A DNA stretch of 34,274 bases from UBA6136 sp044351045 (GCA_044351045.1 JBILGM010000034.1:1-34274), one strand, 5' to 3'; shown: positions 17,022 to 25,932, counted from the first letter of the stretch. Translations and numbers: made by a program. Notes: a model not told the origin generated them from the sequence alone.

Positions 17022-17440
17022 CTAATACTGCTCGTTTAGGTACCGGATCAGGTCGGTAGTTGTGGCAATACCGACCAGCGCCTCCTCATCATCAATCACC
17101 GGCAAGGAATGGAAGATATCCTTGGCCAGCAATTTTGAACCATCCCGGATGGTGTCCGTATCTTTAATCTTAACCAGTTTGTGAGACATGATCTCGTGTA
17201 TAGAAAAGCGGTGGTCGATAATCGCACAGATCGAGCATTCATCCACCCCGTTGATGACAAAGTTGGGCTTCACCATGTCGGCGAATTAATCAAGCCAACG
17301 GACTTGCCGTCATCAATGATGGCTGCAAGGTGAATATTGGCGCTCACCATCAAGTTCCGAAAATCGCTCAGGGGGTCTCCAACCTGACCGCTGCCCAAGT
17401 GAGAAAACATGTTTTTGATAATCGGCTCATGTTTCTTCAC
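17022..17440 (-). pseudogene. CBS-domain protein, broken by a -1 frameshift
   Basis: Two adjacent frames are halves of one two-CBS protein. The first (GTG 17440 to stop 17270, 56 aa: KKHEPIIKNMFSHL...NIHLAAIIDDGKSVGLIN) gives the start of CBS 1. The second (17276-17022, 84 aa) gives the rest, ending in HSLPVIDDEEALVGIATTTDLIRYLNEQY. Reading the second frame upstream past its ATG gives FADMVKPNFV, which would follow GLIN directly if one base were restored at about 17283-17290. The rebuilt protein (about 139 aa) has the normal length for a stand-alone CBS pair, which usually binds adenine nucleotides. There is no slippery run at the junction, so this is more likely a mutation or sequencing error than programmed frameshifting. 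Confidence 0.8.
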
Positions 17441-17541
17441 CGGATTTTATACAGACTCGTCGAAGATTTTTTGATTGATGGTGCTTCCAGCCGAAACCCC
17501 TAATATATCGGTAAGCCTGCGACTGCATAGACAAAAACAAT

Positions 17542-17577
17542 CGTCAATAAAGCCCGACTTTCCGGGCTTTATTGACG
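17542..17577 (-). terminator. Strong intrinsic terminator after the DUF2970 gene
   Basis: A perfect 15-bp inverted repeat (CGTCAATAAAGCCCG / CGGGCTTTATTGACG) surrounds a 6-base loop. On the minus strand it is followed by ATTGTTTTTG. It starts 4 bp after the DUF2970 stop codon and ends the three-gene operon 18694-17581. Confidence 0.85.
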
Positions 17578-17580
17578 AGT

Positions 17581-17778
17581 TTAACCCAACACTAACCGGA
17601 TAACACCCAAAAGAATCAGAATGAAGATCACTGTAAAGAGAATTCCTACCAGGATGTAAGGCTTGGCTGATCCACAAGTAAAATCCCGCTCACGATTTGC
17701 AGCACTCTGCACACCAAAGGCAGCTGATATTACACTACCTATGACTTGGAAGATGGAAGGTTGGGGACCATCTTTCAC
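17581..17778 (-). CDS. DUF2970 domain-containing small membrane protein
   Basis: 65 aa. The N-terminus PSIFQVIGSVISAAFGVQSAANRERDF is the DUF2970 signature, followed by one transmembrane helix (YILVGILFTVIFILILLGVIRLVL). The family is common in beta- and gammaproteobacteria and has no known function. It lies 8 bp downstream of the DUF1616-like gene, and a strong terminator follows immediately. Confidence 0.88.
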   Translation of the reverse strand: MKDGPQPSIFQVIGSVISAAFGVQSAANRERDFTCGSAKPYILVGILFTVIFILILLGVIRLVLG

Positions 17779-17786
17779 AGTTACAC

Positions 17787-18290
17787 CTAATGCTTCGATT
17801 TACGCTTGGTTTCAAAAACCTTGTAACCAATGGCGAGTCCAATCACCACGATAACGGTAAATAAGGATCGCCAGGAAGCACTGCCCGAGTATATGTCTTC
17901 TTCGTCAACATTGCCTCTTAGGTTGACCGCACCGGCGTCCCCCGAGCCATCCGAGCCCATGGTTAACACATAATTCCAAATGAAGTTCATCGGGATGATG
18001 GTGGCTATACTAATACCAATTGACATAATGAGCAGATCGATCGCCCGATTGATATCCGGGTTCTTGGTCAGATTCTCGCTAATTTCAACGTTATCCATGT
18101 ACAACTTGACGATCACATAACCGGGCAGAATGATTACCACAGCCATTCCGAACAAGTCCTTGACGACTAGCCCTCCCCCGCTGGAATAAAGACTGAAGGC
18201 AACAATCAGAATAATGCTGAAGATACCGATTCCAGCCCACATCAGCTTATCGGCTTTTCCGAAATGGAACAAATCTTTAATCATGATCAA
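17787..18290 (-). CDS. Membrane protein with DUF1616-like region
   Basis: 167 aa with four predicted membrane helices (about 17-35, 46-64, 83-106 and 141-157). The segment LFGMAVVIILPGYVIVKLYM followed by RAIDLLIMSIGISIATIIPMNFIWNY resembles the PGY-containing core of DUF1616 proteins. A Gly/Asp-rich loop (about 110-138) lies between helices 3 and 4. It is second in a three-gene operon, with 8-bp gaps on both sides. Function unknown. Confidence 0.7.
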   Translation of the reverse strand: MIMIKDLFHFGKADKLMWAGIGIFSIILIVAFSLYSSGGGLVVKDLFGMAVVIILPGYVIVKLYMDNVEISENLTKNPDINRAIDLLIMSIGISIATIIPMNFIWNYVLTMGSDGSGDAGAVNLRGNVDEEDIYSGSASWRSLFTVIVVIGLAIGYKVFETKRKSKH

Positions 18291-18298
18291 CCGTCTCC

Positions 18299-18694
18299 CT
18301 ATTGTTTTTTGAAAAAGTAAAACCCTTCGAGTCCGCCCTTCAAGATGAGTTCATTCCCTTCCATCTTGTATACCGCGTAATCAATGGTCCTGCCAGGCCG
18401 ACCAGGATCGTCAGCAACGATCTTGCCGTTGACCACGTTGAACGTCCACTCATGCCGGTCATTGGTTTTGAAGTGGCGATTAAAACCGCTCGTTATAATC
18501 ACGCCGTCCTGTCTAAACTCCCAGATGCGGTTTTCTTCGATTTTCGGCTTATCCAATCCAGCCGCTACCGACTCTAGCTTCCAGGTACCAGTGATCTCGC
18601 TCTTGTCCTTAAGGACCAACTCAGCCGAGGCGATAGATATCGAACCAGCTACGCACAGCACTCCCAATACCGTGTTACTTAATGACTTCTTCAT
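18299..18694 (-). CDS. Exported lipocalin-like protein
   Basis: 131 aa with a Sec signal peptide (MKKSLSNTVLGVLCVAGSISIASA; cleavage likely after Ala24). The mature part begins with TGTWKLESV and continues as alternating strands (RIWEFRQDGVIITSG, HEWTFNVVNGKIVADD, YAVYKMEGNELILKG). This is the pattern of small lipocalin-like or META-like barrels that measure deviation of a value from a reference. The exact family is uncertain. First gene of the operon ending at the terminator near 17542. Confidence 0.68.
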   Translation of the reverse strand: MKKSLSNTVLGVLCVAGSISIASAELVLKDKSEITGTWKLESVAAGLDKPKIEENRIWEFRQDGVIITSGFNRHFKTNDRHEWTFNVVNGKIVADDPGRPGRTIDYAVYKMEGNELILKGGLEGFYFFKKQ

Positions 18695-18910
18695 TGCTCT
18701 CCCTCTTGCCGAGGTTGTTGTAATGCCCCTGCAAGCAATAGGGGCGAAAACGCACCCTAGATTCCGTGGGGGCTAGGATCAAACTATCACGATTCTTACA
18801 TTTTTCAAGTGGGCATAGCAAGGAAACGAAGTCAGGCAGCCTTTGCCAACAAGCAGCTTCGAGCCGATTTTGTTATCATTTCCCATTGTTGAACTGGTTT
18901 ACTGTCTGAG

Positions 18911-19468
18911 ATGGTTCTACTTGAAACCCCACTCTGCAACTTTGGCGCGCAGGCGATAGACTTCGCCCTTCCCGACACCGATAACCGCCTCTGGACGCTA
19001 GAACAATGCCGCGGACCGAAAGGCTTGCTTGTGATGTTCATCTGCAACCATTGCCCTTATGTAAAGGCAATTCAGTCAAGACTGGTTCGTGACACAGCGG
19101 AGCTTCTAAGGCATGGCATCCACTCCGTAGCCATCATGGCCAACGACACTGAGGATTACCCCGAAGACTCCTTAGACATCATGAAGCGGAATGCCGAAGC
19201 TCATGGCTACGGGTTTCCCTATCTTCTTGATCAAACGCAAAGCACCGCGAAAGCATTTGGCGCGGTCTGCACCCCTGATTTCTTTGGCTACAACAGTCAA
19301 CTGGAACTTCAGTATCGGGGTCGACTGGATGCCAGCGGGCGCAATCCGGAGCCCGACGGCACCTACCGTGACCTGTTTGAGGCCATGAAGCAAATCGCCG
19401 AGATCGGCCAGGGCCCGACCCAACAACATGCCAGCATGGGCTGCTCCATCAAATGGCGAAGCCCTTGA
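18911..19468 (+). CDS. Thioredoxin-family (redoxin / AhpC-TSA-like) protein
   Basis: 185 aa. After LCNFGAQAIDFALPDTDNRLWTLEQ comes the thioredoxin-fold active site CNHCPYV (about 50-56). QTQSTAKAFGAVCTPDFFGY carries the cis-proline region. The C-terminus ASMGCSIKW is typical of a family annotated only as thioredoxin family protein or redoxin. No signal peptide, so cytoplasmic. The likely role is thiol-disulfide exchange or peroxide reduction, with unknown substrate. It ends 40 bp before pgk and may be cotranscribed with it. Confidence 0.85.
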   Translation: MVLLETPLCNFGAQAIDFALPDTDNRLWTLEQCRGPKGLLVMFICNHCPYVKAIQSRLVRDTAELLRHGIHSVAIMANDTEDYPEDSLDIMKRNAEAHGYGFPYLLDQTQSTAKAFGAVCTPDFFGYNSQLELQYRGRLDASGRNPEPDGTYRDLFEAMKQIAEIGQGPTQQHASMGCSIKWRSP

Positions 19469-19508
19469 ATTTCAATCACATCACTCCAACCTACCCAGGA
19501 ACCAAAGT

Positions 19509-20684
19509 ATGAGTTTCAAAAGACTGACCGAACTGGATCTGGCCGGCAAACGCGTGTTGATCCGCGAAGACCTAAATGTCCCAGTGAAGAATGGCGAAGT
19601 GACCAGCGACACCCGCATTCGCGCCAGTCTGGCCACCATTCGCCACAGCCTCGATGCCGGTGCGAAGGTGATCGTCATGTCCCACCTTGGAAGACCCACC
19701 GAAGGCGAGTATGCGGAAGAGTTCTCCATGAAGCCGGTCGCCGATCGCTTGAGCAAATTACTGGGACACCCGGTCAAACTCGTTAAGGAATGGCTGGACG
19801 GTTTGGAAGTCGCTGCAGGCGAAGTGGTGTTATGCGAAAACGTCCGCTTCAACAAGGGCGAAAAGAAGGATAACGAGGATCTGGCAAAGAAAATGGCTGC
19901 TCTCTGCGACATCTATGTCATGGATGCCTTCGGCACCGCGCACCGTGCCGAAGCCTCGACCCATGGCGTGGGCCAGCAAGCCCCTCAGGCCTGCGCAGGG
20001 CTGCTACTGGCCGCCGAACTGGACGCGCTCGGCAAGGCGCTGAAAAGCCCTAATCGTCCGCTACTCGCCATTGTTGGTGGCTCCAAAGTCTCCGGCAAAC
20101 TTGAAGTGCTCGAATCCCTATCAAACCTCTGCGATCAGCTGATTGTCGGTGGCGGCATCGCCAACACCTTCATTGCGGCTGCCGGTTTTCCAGTCGGCAA
20201 ATCATTGTATGAAGCCGACCTGATTCCAGAGGCGAGGCGCCTGATGGAACAGGCCAAGGCCCGGGGCGGTGAAATTCCTGTCCCCACGGATGTTGTAACC
20301 GCCAAGGAATTCTCGGAATCCGCCACCGCCACCATCAAGCCGGTCAGCGAGGTAACGGAGGACGACCTGATACTGGACATCGGTCCGGAAACCGCCGCTC
20401 GTTATTCCGAAATCATCAAAGCGGCCGGCACGATCGTCTGGAATGGCCCTGTTGGCGTCTTTGAAATTGAACAGTTCAGCCAGGGCACCCAAACTGTTGC
20501 CAAGGCCGTAGCCGAGAGCAAAGGTTTCTCTATTGCCGGCGGTGGTGACACTCTGGCCGCCATTGAAAAATACGGCATCGAAGAGAAAGTCTCCTATACC
20601 TCCACGGGCGGGGGCGCCTTCCTTGAATTCCTGGAAGGTAAGAAGCTGCCGGCAGTGGCCATGCTCGAATCGAGAGCCAAGTAA
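19509..20684 (+). CDS. pgk: Phosphoglycerate kinase
   Basis: 391 aa, the normal bacterial length. It converts 1,3-bisphosphoglycerate and ADP to 3-phosphoglycerate and ATP in glycolysis. Recognisable motifs: KRVLIREDLNVP near the N-terminus, MSHLGRP, VLCENVRFNKGEKKD, FGTAHRAEAS, the hinge GGSKVSGKL, VWNGPVGVFE and the nucleotide-binding GGGDTLAA near the C-terminus. The frame is open further upstream, but the conserved N-terminus (MSFKRLTELDLAGKR) and an AGGA ribosome binding site fix the start at ATG 19509. It is followed by a perfect terminator, so it is not joined to rpoZ. Confidence 0.98.
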   Translation: MSFKRLTELDLAGKRVLIREDLNVPVKNGEVTSDTRIRASLATIRHSLDAGAKVIVMSHLGRPTEGEYAEEFSMKPVADRLSKLLGHPVKLVKEWLDGLEVAAGEVVLCENVRFNKGEKKDNEDLAKKMAALCDIYVMDAFGTAHRAEASTHGVGQQAPQACAGLLLAAELDALGKALKSPNRPLLAIVGGSKVSGKLEVLESLSNLCDQLIVGGGIANTFIAAAGFPVGKSLYEADLIPEARRLMEQAKARGGEIPVPTDVVTAKEFSESATATIKPVSEVTEDDLILDIGPETAARYSEIIKAAGTIVWNGPVGVFEIEQFSQGTQTVAKAVAESKGFSIAGGGDTLAAIEKYGIEEKVSYTSTGGGAFLEFLEGKKLPAVAMLESRAK

Positions 20685-20697
20685 CCGCATCACTCAA

Positions 20698-20734
20698 TAC
20701 GCCGGGCAGCCCTCGCTGCCCGGCGTATTTATTT
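20698..20734 (+). terminator. Intrinsic terminator of pgk
   Basis: A perfect 13-bp inverted repeat (TACGCCGGGCAGC / GCTGCCCGGCGTA) with loop CCTC is followed by TTTATTT. It lies 14 bp after the pgk stop. Confidence 0.88.
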
Positions 20735-20867
20735 CAAGCGATTCACCGTCAACACCAGACGAAAGATCGCGAGACACTGGCCTTACCTGTACAAAGGTCA
20801 GTCAGTAAGGTAAAACCGCATCCGTGTTTTCAACATCATTACAACCAAGGAATAAGGCCAACAATCC

Positions 20868-21149
20868 ATGGCAAGAGTCACCGTAGAAGATTGTCTTGAT
20901 AACGTCGACAACCGTTTCCAACTGGTTCTGGTTGCCGCTAAACGCGCGCGCCAGCTCTCCATCAACCCCGACGATGCCACCGTAGCCTGGGAAAACGATA
21001 AGCCCACCGTTGTCGCCCTTCGTGAAATCGCAGCAGGTGATATCACCCGCGATTACCTGAATGTCCCGGTCAAACAAGATCGATTCGCTTTTGCACGACC
21101 GCCCATCCCCACGCCCGGACCGGACCTGGACGATGAGGATTTTGACTGA
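20868..21149 (+). CDS. rpoZ: DNA-directed RNA polymerase subunit omega
   Basis: 93 aa. The start MARVTVEDCLDNVDNRFQLVLVAAKRARQL and the segment DKPTVVALREIAAGDI are diagnostic for omega, the small subunit that helps fold the beta-prime subunit and takes part in ppGpp binding. The C-terminus is acidic (DLDDEDFD). AAGGA lies upstream of the ATG. It precedes spoT by 55 bp, as in many gammaproteobacteria, but gmk, its usual upstream partner, is missing. Confidence 0.97.
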   Translation: MARVTVEDCLDNVDNRFQLVLVAAKRARQLSINPDDATVAWENDKPTVVALREIAAGDITRDYLNVPVKQDRFAFARPPIPTPGPDLDDEDFD

Positions 21150-21204
21150 GCGATTCAGCCGGGTCCCTTTCCCAGAGGCAGGCACTAACACTGACTGAAC
21201 CTCC

Positions 21205-23403
21205 ATGCAGCCACTTGCGGTCCGCGAGGAAATCGAACTTCCCCAGGAGAAGCTGATCCGCCGGCTAAGTACCGTGCTATCAGACTATCTGGATGCGGAC
21301 CAAATCGCTGGCGTTCACCGCGCCTATGAACTGGCCAACAAGGCCCACGAAGGTCAACTTCGACTGACGGGCGAGCCCTACATCTGTCACCCACTCTCCG
21401 TCGCCCTGATTCTGGCGGATATGCGCATGGATGCGCACGGCATCATGGCAGCGATCATGCATGACGTGATTGAGGACACCCTCATCAGCAAGGAGGAACT
21501 CGCGCAAAAGTTTGGCGAGGAGGTGGCCGAACTGGTGGATGGTGTGACCAAGCTCGGTCGGATTGACAGCAAGTCCCGCGCCGAGGCCCAGGCCCAGAAC
21601 GTTCGTAAAATGTTTCTGGCGATGGTCAAGGACCTTCGGGTCATCATGGTAAAACTCGCGGATCGACTGCATAACATGCAGACGCTGGACACCATGGCCA
21701 GTCACAAGCGCCGACGAATTGCCGCCGAAACGCTCGACATCTACGCGCCCATCGCCAATCGGCTGGGCATGCACGAACTGCGTCTGGAACTCGAGGATCT
21801 GGGCTTTTCCGCCATGTATCCCCTTCGCGCCCGCGTTCTCGATAGATCGGTGCGCAAGGCCCGGGGCAACCGCAAGGAAATCGTCTCCGGCATCGAGACG
21901 ACCATCAAGAAGCGATTGGCGGATTCCGGTCTGGCCCATTGCGAGGTGATCGGCCGAGAGAAGCATCTTTACAGCCTCTATCAAAAGATGCTGCGAAAAC
22001 GCCGTCCGTTTGCAGAAGTCTTCGATGTCTATGCCTTCCGCATCATTGGAGAAGACGTTGACGACTGCTACCGGGCTCTCGGCATCGCACACAATCTCTA
22101 CAAGCCGATTCCCGGTCGATTCAAGGACTACATCGCCGTGCCCAAGGCCAACGGCTATCAATCCCTGCACACGGTTCTTGCCGGTCCCTACGGACAGCCT
22201 CTGGAAATCCAGATCCGCACCCGAGCCATGCACCATCTGGCCGAAGCCGGCATTGCCGCGCATTGGCTTTACAAGACCGACCAGGAGCATTCGATCTACA
22301 GCCAGGCGCGCGCCCATGAATGGTTGCAAGATCTGCTGGAGATCCAGAAGAGCGCGGGGGACTCCATGGAGTTTCTCGACAATCTCAAGATCGATCTCTT
22401 TCAGCGCGAAGTCTACGTCTTCACGCCGCGCGGACAGATCATCAAACTCCCGCGGCATGCCACCGTGGTGGATTTCGCCTATGCCGTCCATACCCAAGTA
22501 GGCAATAACTGCGTATCAGCCCGCATCGACCGACAACTAGCACCGCTCCAAACCGTGTTGCAGAACGGCCAGACCGTGGAGATCATCACTGCACCGTGGG
22601 CACGGCCCAACCCGTTGTGGCTCAGCTTCGTTGTGACGGCCAAGGCACGGGCAGCGATTCGCAATCACCTGCGTAATTTCAAGACTCAGGAGGGCATCGC
22701 CTTGGGTCAGCGCCTTCTGGAAAAGGAGCTAGACAGCATCGGCCATCGTTATGAAGACATCCCAGAACAACAATTCGATACCCTGCTGAAGCGGCTGGAT
22801 ATCGCCACTCGGGATGCCTTGCTGGAGGATATCGGCTTTGGCAATCGACTGCCAATGCTGATTGCCCGGCAATTGGTGGATGCCTCCGGCGCTGCGGGAC
22901 CGGCAACCGCAAAGACGTCTTTCCCCAGACTGGACCCCCTCATCATCAAAGGGACCGAGGGCATGGTGGTGAATCTGGCCAAATGTTGCCGCCCGATTCC
23001 GGGTGATCCCATCATAGGCTTCTTCAATCCAGGCAAAGGCATCGTGATTCACCTGACGGAATGCAATAACGTCGAGGAATTACGCAAGCGACAGGTCAAC
23101 TGGATCGATGTCCAATGGGATAAACACGCAAAAGGTGAATTCCCGGCTCTGATCCGGCTGGAACTGATGAACCAGGTCGGAACGCTGGCCAAGGTGGCAT
23201 CAACCATTTCGCGGATGGGCGGCAACATCGAGAATGTGCAGATCGTCAATCAGGACAGCCAGCTTTCGGTCGATTACATCACTCTCATGGTCCGCGACCG
23301 CAATCATCTTGCCAACGTGATGCGCGAGTTGCGAAAGCTCTCCATCGTACTCAAGATTTCCCGCGTCAAATCCGAGCTGAGAAAAAAAACGCAACATGAC
23401 TAA
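21205..23403 (+). CDS. spoT: Bifunctional (p)ppGpp synthetase / hydrolase SpoT
   Basis: 732 aa. The hydrolase HD domain is intact: His62 in ICHPLSVA, His86-Asp87 in MHDVIEDT, and LADRLHNM. The synthetase domain has GREKHLYSLYQKM and GRFKDYIAVPKANGYQSLHT, so both activities look possible. The TGS domain (VYVFTPRGQIIKLPRHATVVDFAYAVH) follows at about 395-460, then the zinc-finger-type KCCRPIPGDPIIGF and a C-terminal ACT domain. It makes and degrades the starvation alarmone (p)ppGpp. The gene order rpoZ-spoT supports SpoT rather than RelA. It overlaps ridA by 8 bp (ATGACTAA). Confidence 0.97.
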   Translation: MQPLAVREEIELPQEKLIRRLSTVLSDYLDADQIAGVHRAYELANKAHEGQLRLTGEPYICHPLSVALILADMRMDAHGIMAAIMHDVIEDTLISKEELAQKFGEEVAELVDGVTKLGRIDSKSRAEAQAQNVRKMFLAMVKDLRVIMVKLADRLHNMQTLDTMASHKRRRIAAETLDIYAPIANRLGMHELRLELEDLGFSAMYPLRARVLDRSVRKARGNRKEIVSGIETTIKKRLADSGLAHCEVIGREKHLYSLYQKMLRKRRPFAEVFDVYAFRIIGEDVDDCYRALGIAHNLYKPIPGRFKDYIAVPKANGYQSLHTVLAGPYGQPLEIQIRTRAMHHLAEAGIAAHWLYKTDQEHSIYSQARAHEWLQDLLEIQKSAGDSMEFLDNLKIDLFQREVYVFTPRGQIIKLPRHATVVDFAYAVHTQVGNNCVSARIDRQLAPLQTVLQNGQTVEIITAPWARPNPLWLSFVVTAKARAAIRNHLRNFKTQEGIALGQRLLEKELDSIGHRYEDIPEQQFDTLLKRLDIATRDALLEDIGFGNRLPMLIARQLVDASGAAGPATAKTSFPRLDPLIIKGTEGMVVNLAKCCRPIPGDPIIGFFNPGKGIVIHLTECNNVEELRKRQVNWIDVQWDKHAKGEFPALIRLELMNQVGTLAKVASTISRMGGNIENVQIVNQDSQLSVDYITLMVRDRNHLANVMRELRKLSIVLKISRVKSELRKKTQHD

Positions 23404-23782
23404 AGAGATCATCGCCACCGACAAGGCGCCCCAAGTCATCGGCACCTACTCCCAAGCCGTCAAGGTGGGTAACACCGTCTACCTCTCGGGCCAGATACCG
23501 CTGAATCCGGTCACCATGACCTTGGTAGATGGCGAGATTGACCAGCAAATTCGCCGCGTGTTCGAAAACCTCAAAGCCGTGGCCGAAGCGGCCAACGGAA
23601 ATTTCAACGACGTCGTCAAGCTGAATGTCTTCCTGACCGATCTGGGACATTTCTCCCGCGTCAACGAAATTATGGCCGAGTATTTTTCGGAGCCCTACCC
23701 TGCCCGCGCCGCCATTGGCGTGGCGGCCCTGCCCCGAGGCGCCAATGTGGAGATGGATGCCATCCTGATCCTCCAGGATTGA
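23396..23782 (+). CDS. ridA: RidA family reactive imine deaminase
   Basis: 128 aa, standard length. Hydrolyses reactive enamine/imine intermediates released by PLP enzymes such as threonine dehydratase. Key signature YPARAAIGVAALPRGANVEMDAI contains the substrate-carboxylate-binding arginine and catalytic-site residues; VYLSGQIPLNP and VVKLNVFLTDL are also typical. The start overlaps the spoT stop by 8 bp, so translation is coupled. recG begins 13 bp later. Confidence 0.95.
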   Translation: MTKEIIATDKAPQVIGTYSQAVKVGNTVYLSGQIPLNPVTMTLVDGEIDQQIRRVFENLKAVAEAANGNFNDVVKLNVFLTDLGHFSRVNEIMAEYFSEPYPARAAIGVAALPRGANVEMDAILILQD

Positions 23783-23795
23783 GTGTGTTGCCGGC

Positions 23796-25874
23796 TTGAC
23801 CTCGCCCCCAAACCCGCCCGAAAACCAGTCCATCGCCTCACTCAAGGGAGTCGGGGCGCAAACCCTCAAAAAACTGGAGCGTTTGGGCTTGCACACGTTA
23901 CAGGACCTGCTGTTCCACTTGCCCCTGAGGTATGAGGACCGCACACGCATAGTTCCCCTCGCCTCACTCCGCAGCGGTGACCATGCCCTGATCGAGGGCC
24001 GGGTCGAACTGACAGAAACCCTGCCAACCGGGCGCCGATCACTGGTGATACGGCTTTCTGATGAGTCGGGTCATATCACCCTGCGATTCTTCCACTTCAC
24101 CCAAGATCAGCGACGGCAATTCGAGCCAGGACGTCTCCTGCGCTGTTATGGTGAAGTGCGTGAAGGCTTTTATGGACGGGAAATCAACCATCCCGACTAC
24201 CGACTGATCACGGACAGCGAAGCCGGACAACCCGAATCAACGCTGACCCCCGTCTACCCGCTCACCGAAGGCCTGCATCAGAAAGCGCTCAGACGGCTGA
24301 TTGCACAGGCACTGGTCATGGCGGACCGAGTCAGAGACTGGTTACCCCCCGGCATCACCCCGGCCAGGCATGATTATTCGTTGGCCGAAGCGCTTCGCCT
24401 GCTGCATGCCCCACCAGCCGGCAGTACCGAATTAGCTCCATCGATTCAAGCCGCGCGACAGCGACTGATTTTCGAGGAGTTACTGGCCCACCATCTCAGC
24501 CTCAGTCAGTTTCGAGCCCGCATGCAGACCCATCGTGCACCGGCCCTGGGAATCAATCAGAAAACGGCCACAGAGTTTCGGGATAGCCTGCCCTTTGCAT
24601 TGACCAGCGCCCAGCAACGAGTCATCAAGGAAATCACGGCTGACCTCGGCCGACCGCATCCCATGATGCGCCTGGTGCAGGGCGACGTCGGCTCGGGAAA
24701 AACCATCGTTGCCGCCTTTGCAGCACTCACGGCCTTGGCATCCCAGCATCAAGTCGCCATCATGGCGCCGACCGAACTGCTCGCCGAACAACATAGCCAA
24801 AGCTTTCGGCAATGGCTCGAACCTCTGGGGGTCACTTTGGCCTTCCTGTCTGGCAAAGCCAAGGGTGAAGCACGACGGCAAACGATGGAAAGCCTCGCCA
24901 ATGGAACTGCGGGCGTAGTGATCGGTACTCATGCCCTGTTTCAAGAGCAGGTCGTTTTCCACAACCTGGGGCTGGTCATCATCGACGAACAGCACCGGTT
25001 CGGTGTGCACCAACGGCTAGCGCTTCGGGAAAAAGGCGGCACCCAGGGCGGTTACCCCCATCAGCTCATCATGACGGCCACGCCGATCCCCCGCACCTTG
25101 GCCATGATCGGTTATGCCGATCTCGACCTTTCGATCATCGACGAACGCCCCCCGGGCCGCACGCCGGTGAGGACTACAGTCCTGCCGACAACCCGACGCG
25201 AAGACATCATCGATCGCATTCAGAACTGGATCGGTCACGGCCGGCAGGTTTATTGGGTATGCACCCTGATTGAAGAATCCGAGGTATTGCAGGCAGAAGC
25301 CGCCGAAAGGGCAGCCGAGCGACTCACTGCCGCCCTACCCGACCTGCGGATCGCACTGATTCATGGCCGGCTGAAGCCTGTCGAAAAAGACGCCGTCATG
25401 CAGCAGTTCAAGGCCGCGACGATCGATGTCCTTGTCGCCACCACTGTGATCGAAGTCGGAGTTGATGTCCCCAACGCCAGCCTGATGGTGATCGAGAATG
25501 CCGAACGGCTCGGCCTGGCTCAACTCCATCAGCTCCGCGGCCGCGTGGGGCGCGGTCCGGGAGAAGCCCATTGTGTCCTGCTCTACCAGCCTCCACTGGG
25601 TGAAACCGCCCGTGAACGACTCGGTATTCTGCGCGAAAGTGACGATGGCTTTGTTATCGCCGAGAAGGACATGGAAATCCGTGGACCCGGCGAACTCCTC
25701 GGCACTCGCCAAACAGGTCAGGTGCAATTCCGCATCGCCGATCTGGTCCGCGATGCCGCGCTGGTGGAATCGGTCCATCAGGCGGCTGATGAATTGACCC
25801 GAATACATCCCGAGCATCTACAACCACTCATTGAGCGCTGGCTGGGTCAGGTCGCCCAGTATGTCGAAGCCTGA
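23796..25874 (+). CDS. recG: ATP-dependent DNA helicase RecG
   Basis: 692 aa. The N-terminal wedge/OB domain starts at LKGVGAQTLKKLERLGLHTLQDLLFHLPLRYEDR. The helicase domains have Walker A GDVGSGKT, IIDEQHRFGV (DEQH), MTATPIPRTLAM, TTVIEVGVDVPNASLM and QLRGRVGRG, ending with the RecG motif ESDDGFVIAEKDMEIRGPGELLGTRQTG. It remodels stalled replication forks and R-loops. The start is a TTG at 23796 without a strong ribosome binding site. No ATG or GTG in frame lies between it and the ridA stop, so translation probably depends on coupling to ridA. Confidence 0.97.
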   Translation: MTSPPNPPENQSIASLKGVGAQTLKKLERLGLHTLQDLLFHLPLRYEDRTRIVPLASLRSGDHALIEGRVELTETLPTGRRSLVIRLSDESGHITLRFFHFTQDQRRQFEPGRLLRCYGEVREGFYGREINHPDYRLITDSEAGQPESTLTPVYPLTEGLHQKALRRLIAQALVMADRVRDWLPPGITPARHDYSLAEALRLLHAPPAGSTELAPSIQAARQRLIFEELLAHHLSLSQFRARMQTHRAPALGINQKTATEFRDSLPFALTSAQQRVIKEITADLGRPHPMMRLVQGDVGSGKTIVAAFAALTALASQHQVAIMAPTELLAEQHSQSFRQWLEPLGVTLAFLSGKAKGEARRQTMESLANGTAGVVIGTHALFQEQVVFHNLGLVIIDEQHRFGVHQRLALREKGGTQGGYPHQLIMTATPIPRTLAMIGYADLDLSIIDERPPGRTPVRTTVLPTTRREDIIDRIQNWIGHGRQVYWVCTLIEESEVLQAEAAERAAERLTAALPDLRIALIHGRLKPVEKDAVMQQFKAATIDVLVATTVIEVGVDVPNASLMVIENAERLGLAQLHQLRGRVGRGPGEAHCVLLYQPPLGETARERLGILRESDDGFVIAEKDMEIRGPGELLGTRQTGQVQFRIADLVRDAALVESVHQAADELTRIHPEHLQPLIERWLGQVAQYVEA

Positions 25875-25932
25875 GTCGACAATTGATCCATAACACCCCC
25901 GTCCAAGGAAGGCATCTCCCAGGAAAACCCCC

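Noticed and set aside
17022..17440. Two small overlapping frames resembling a toxin-antitoxin pair
   Set aside because: They are the two halves of one CBS-domain protein separated by a one-base frameshift.
19428..19508. A longer N-terminus for phosphoglycerate kinase
   Set aside because: The extra codons overlap the thioredoxin-like gene and are not part of any known PGK; the conserved start and ribosome binding site lie at 19509.
20782..20814. Partial inverted repeats around TTACCTGTACAAAGGT upstream of rpoZ
   Set aside because: The arms are short and imperfect, with no fitting promoter elements; not strong enough to list as an operator.
21280..22497. A 405-codon open frame on the minus strand
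   Set aside because: It is antisense to spoT throughout, has no recognisable domain, and mirrors the codon bias of the spoT frame. Shadow frame.
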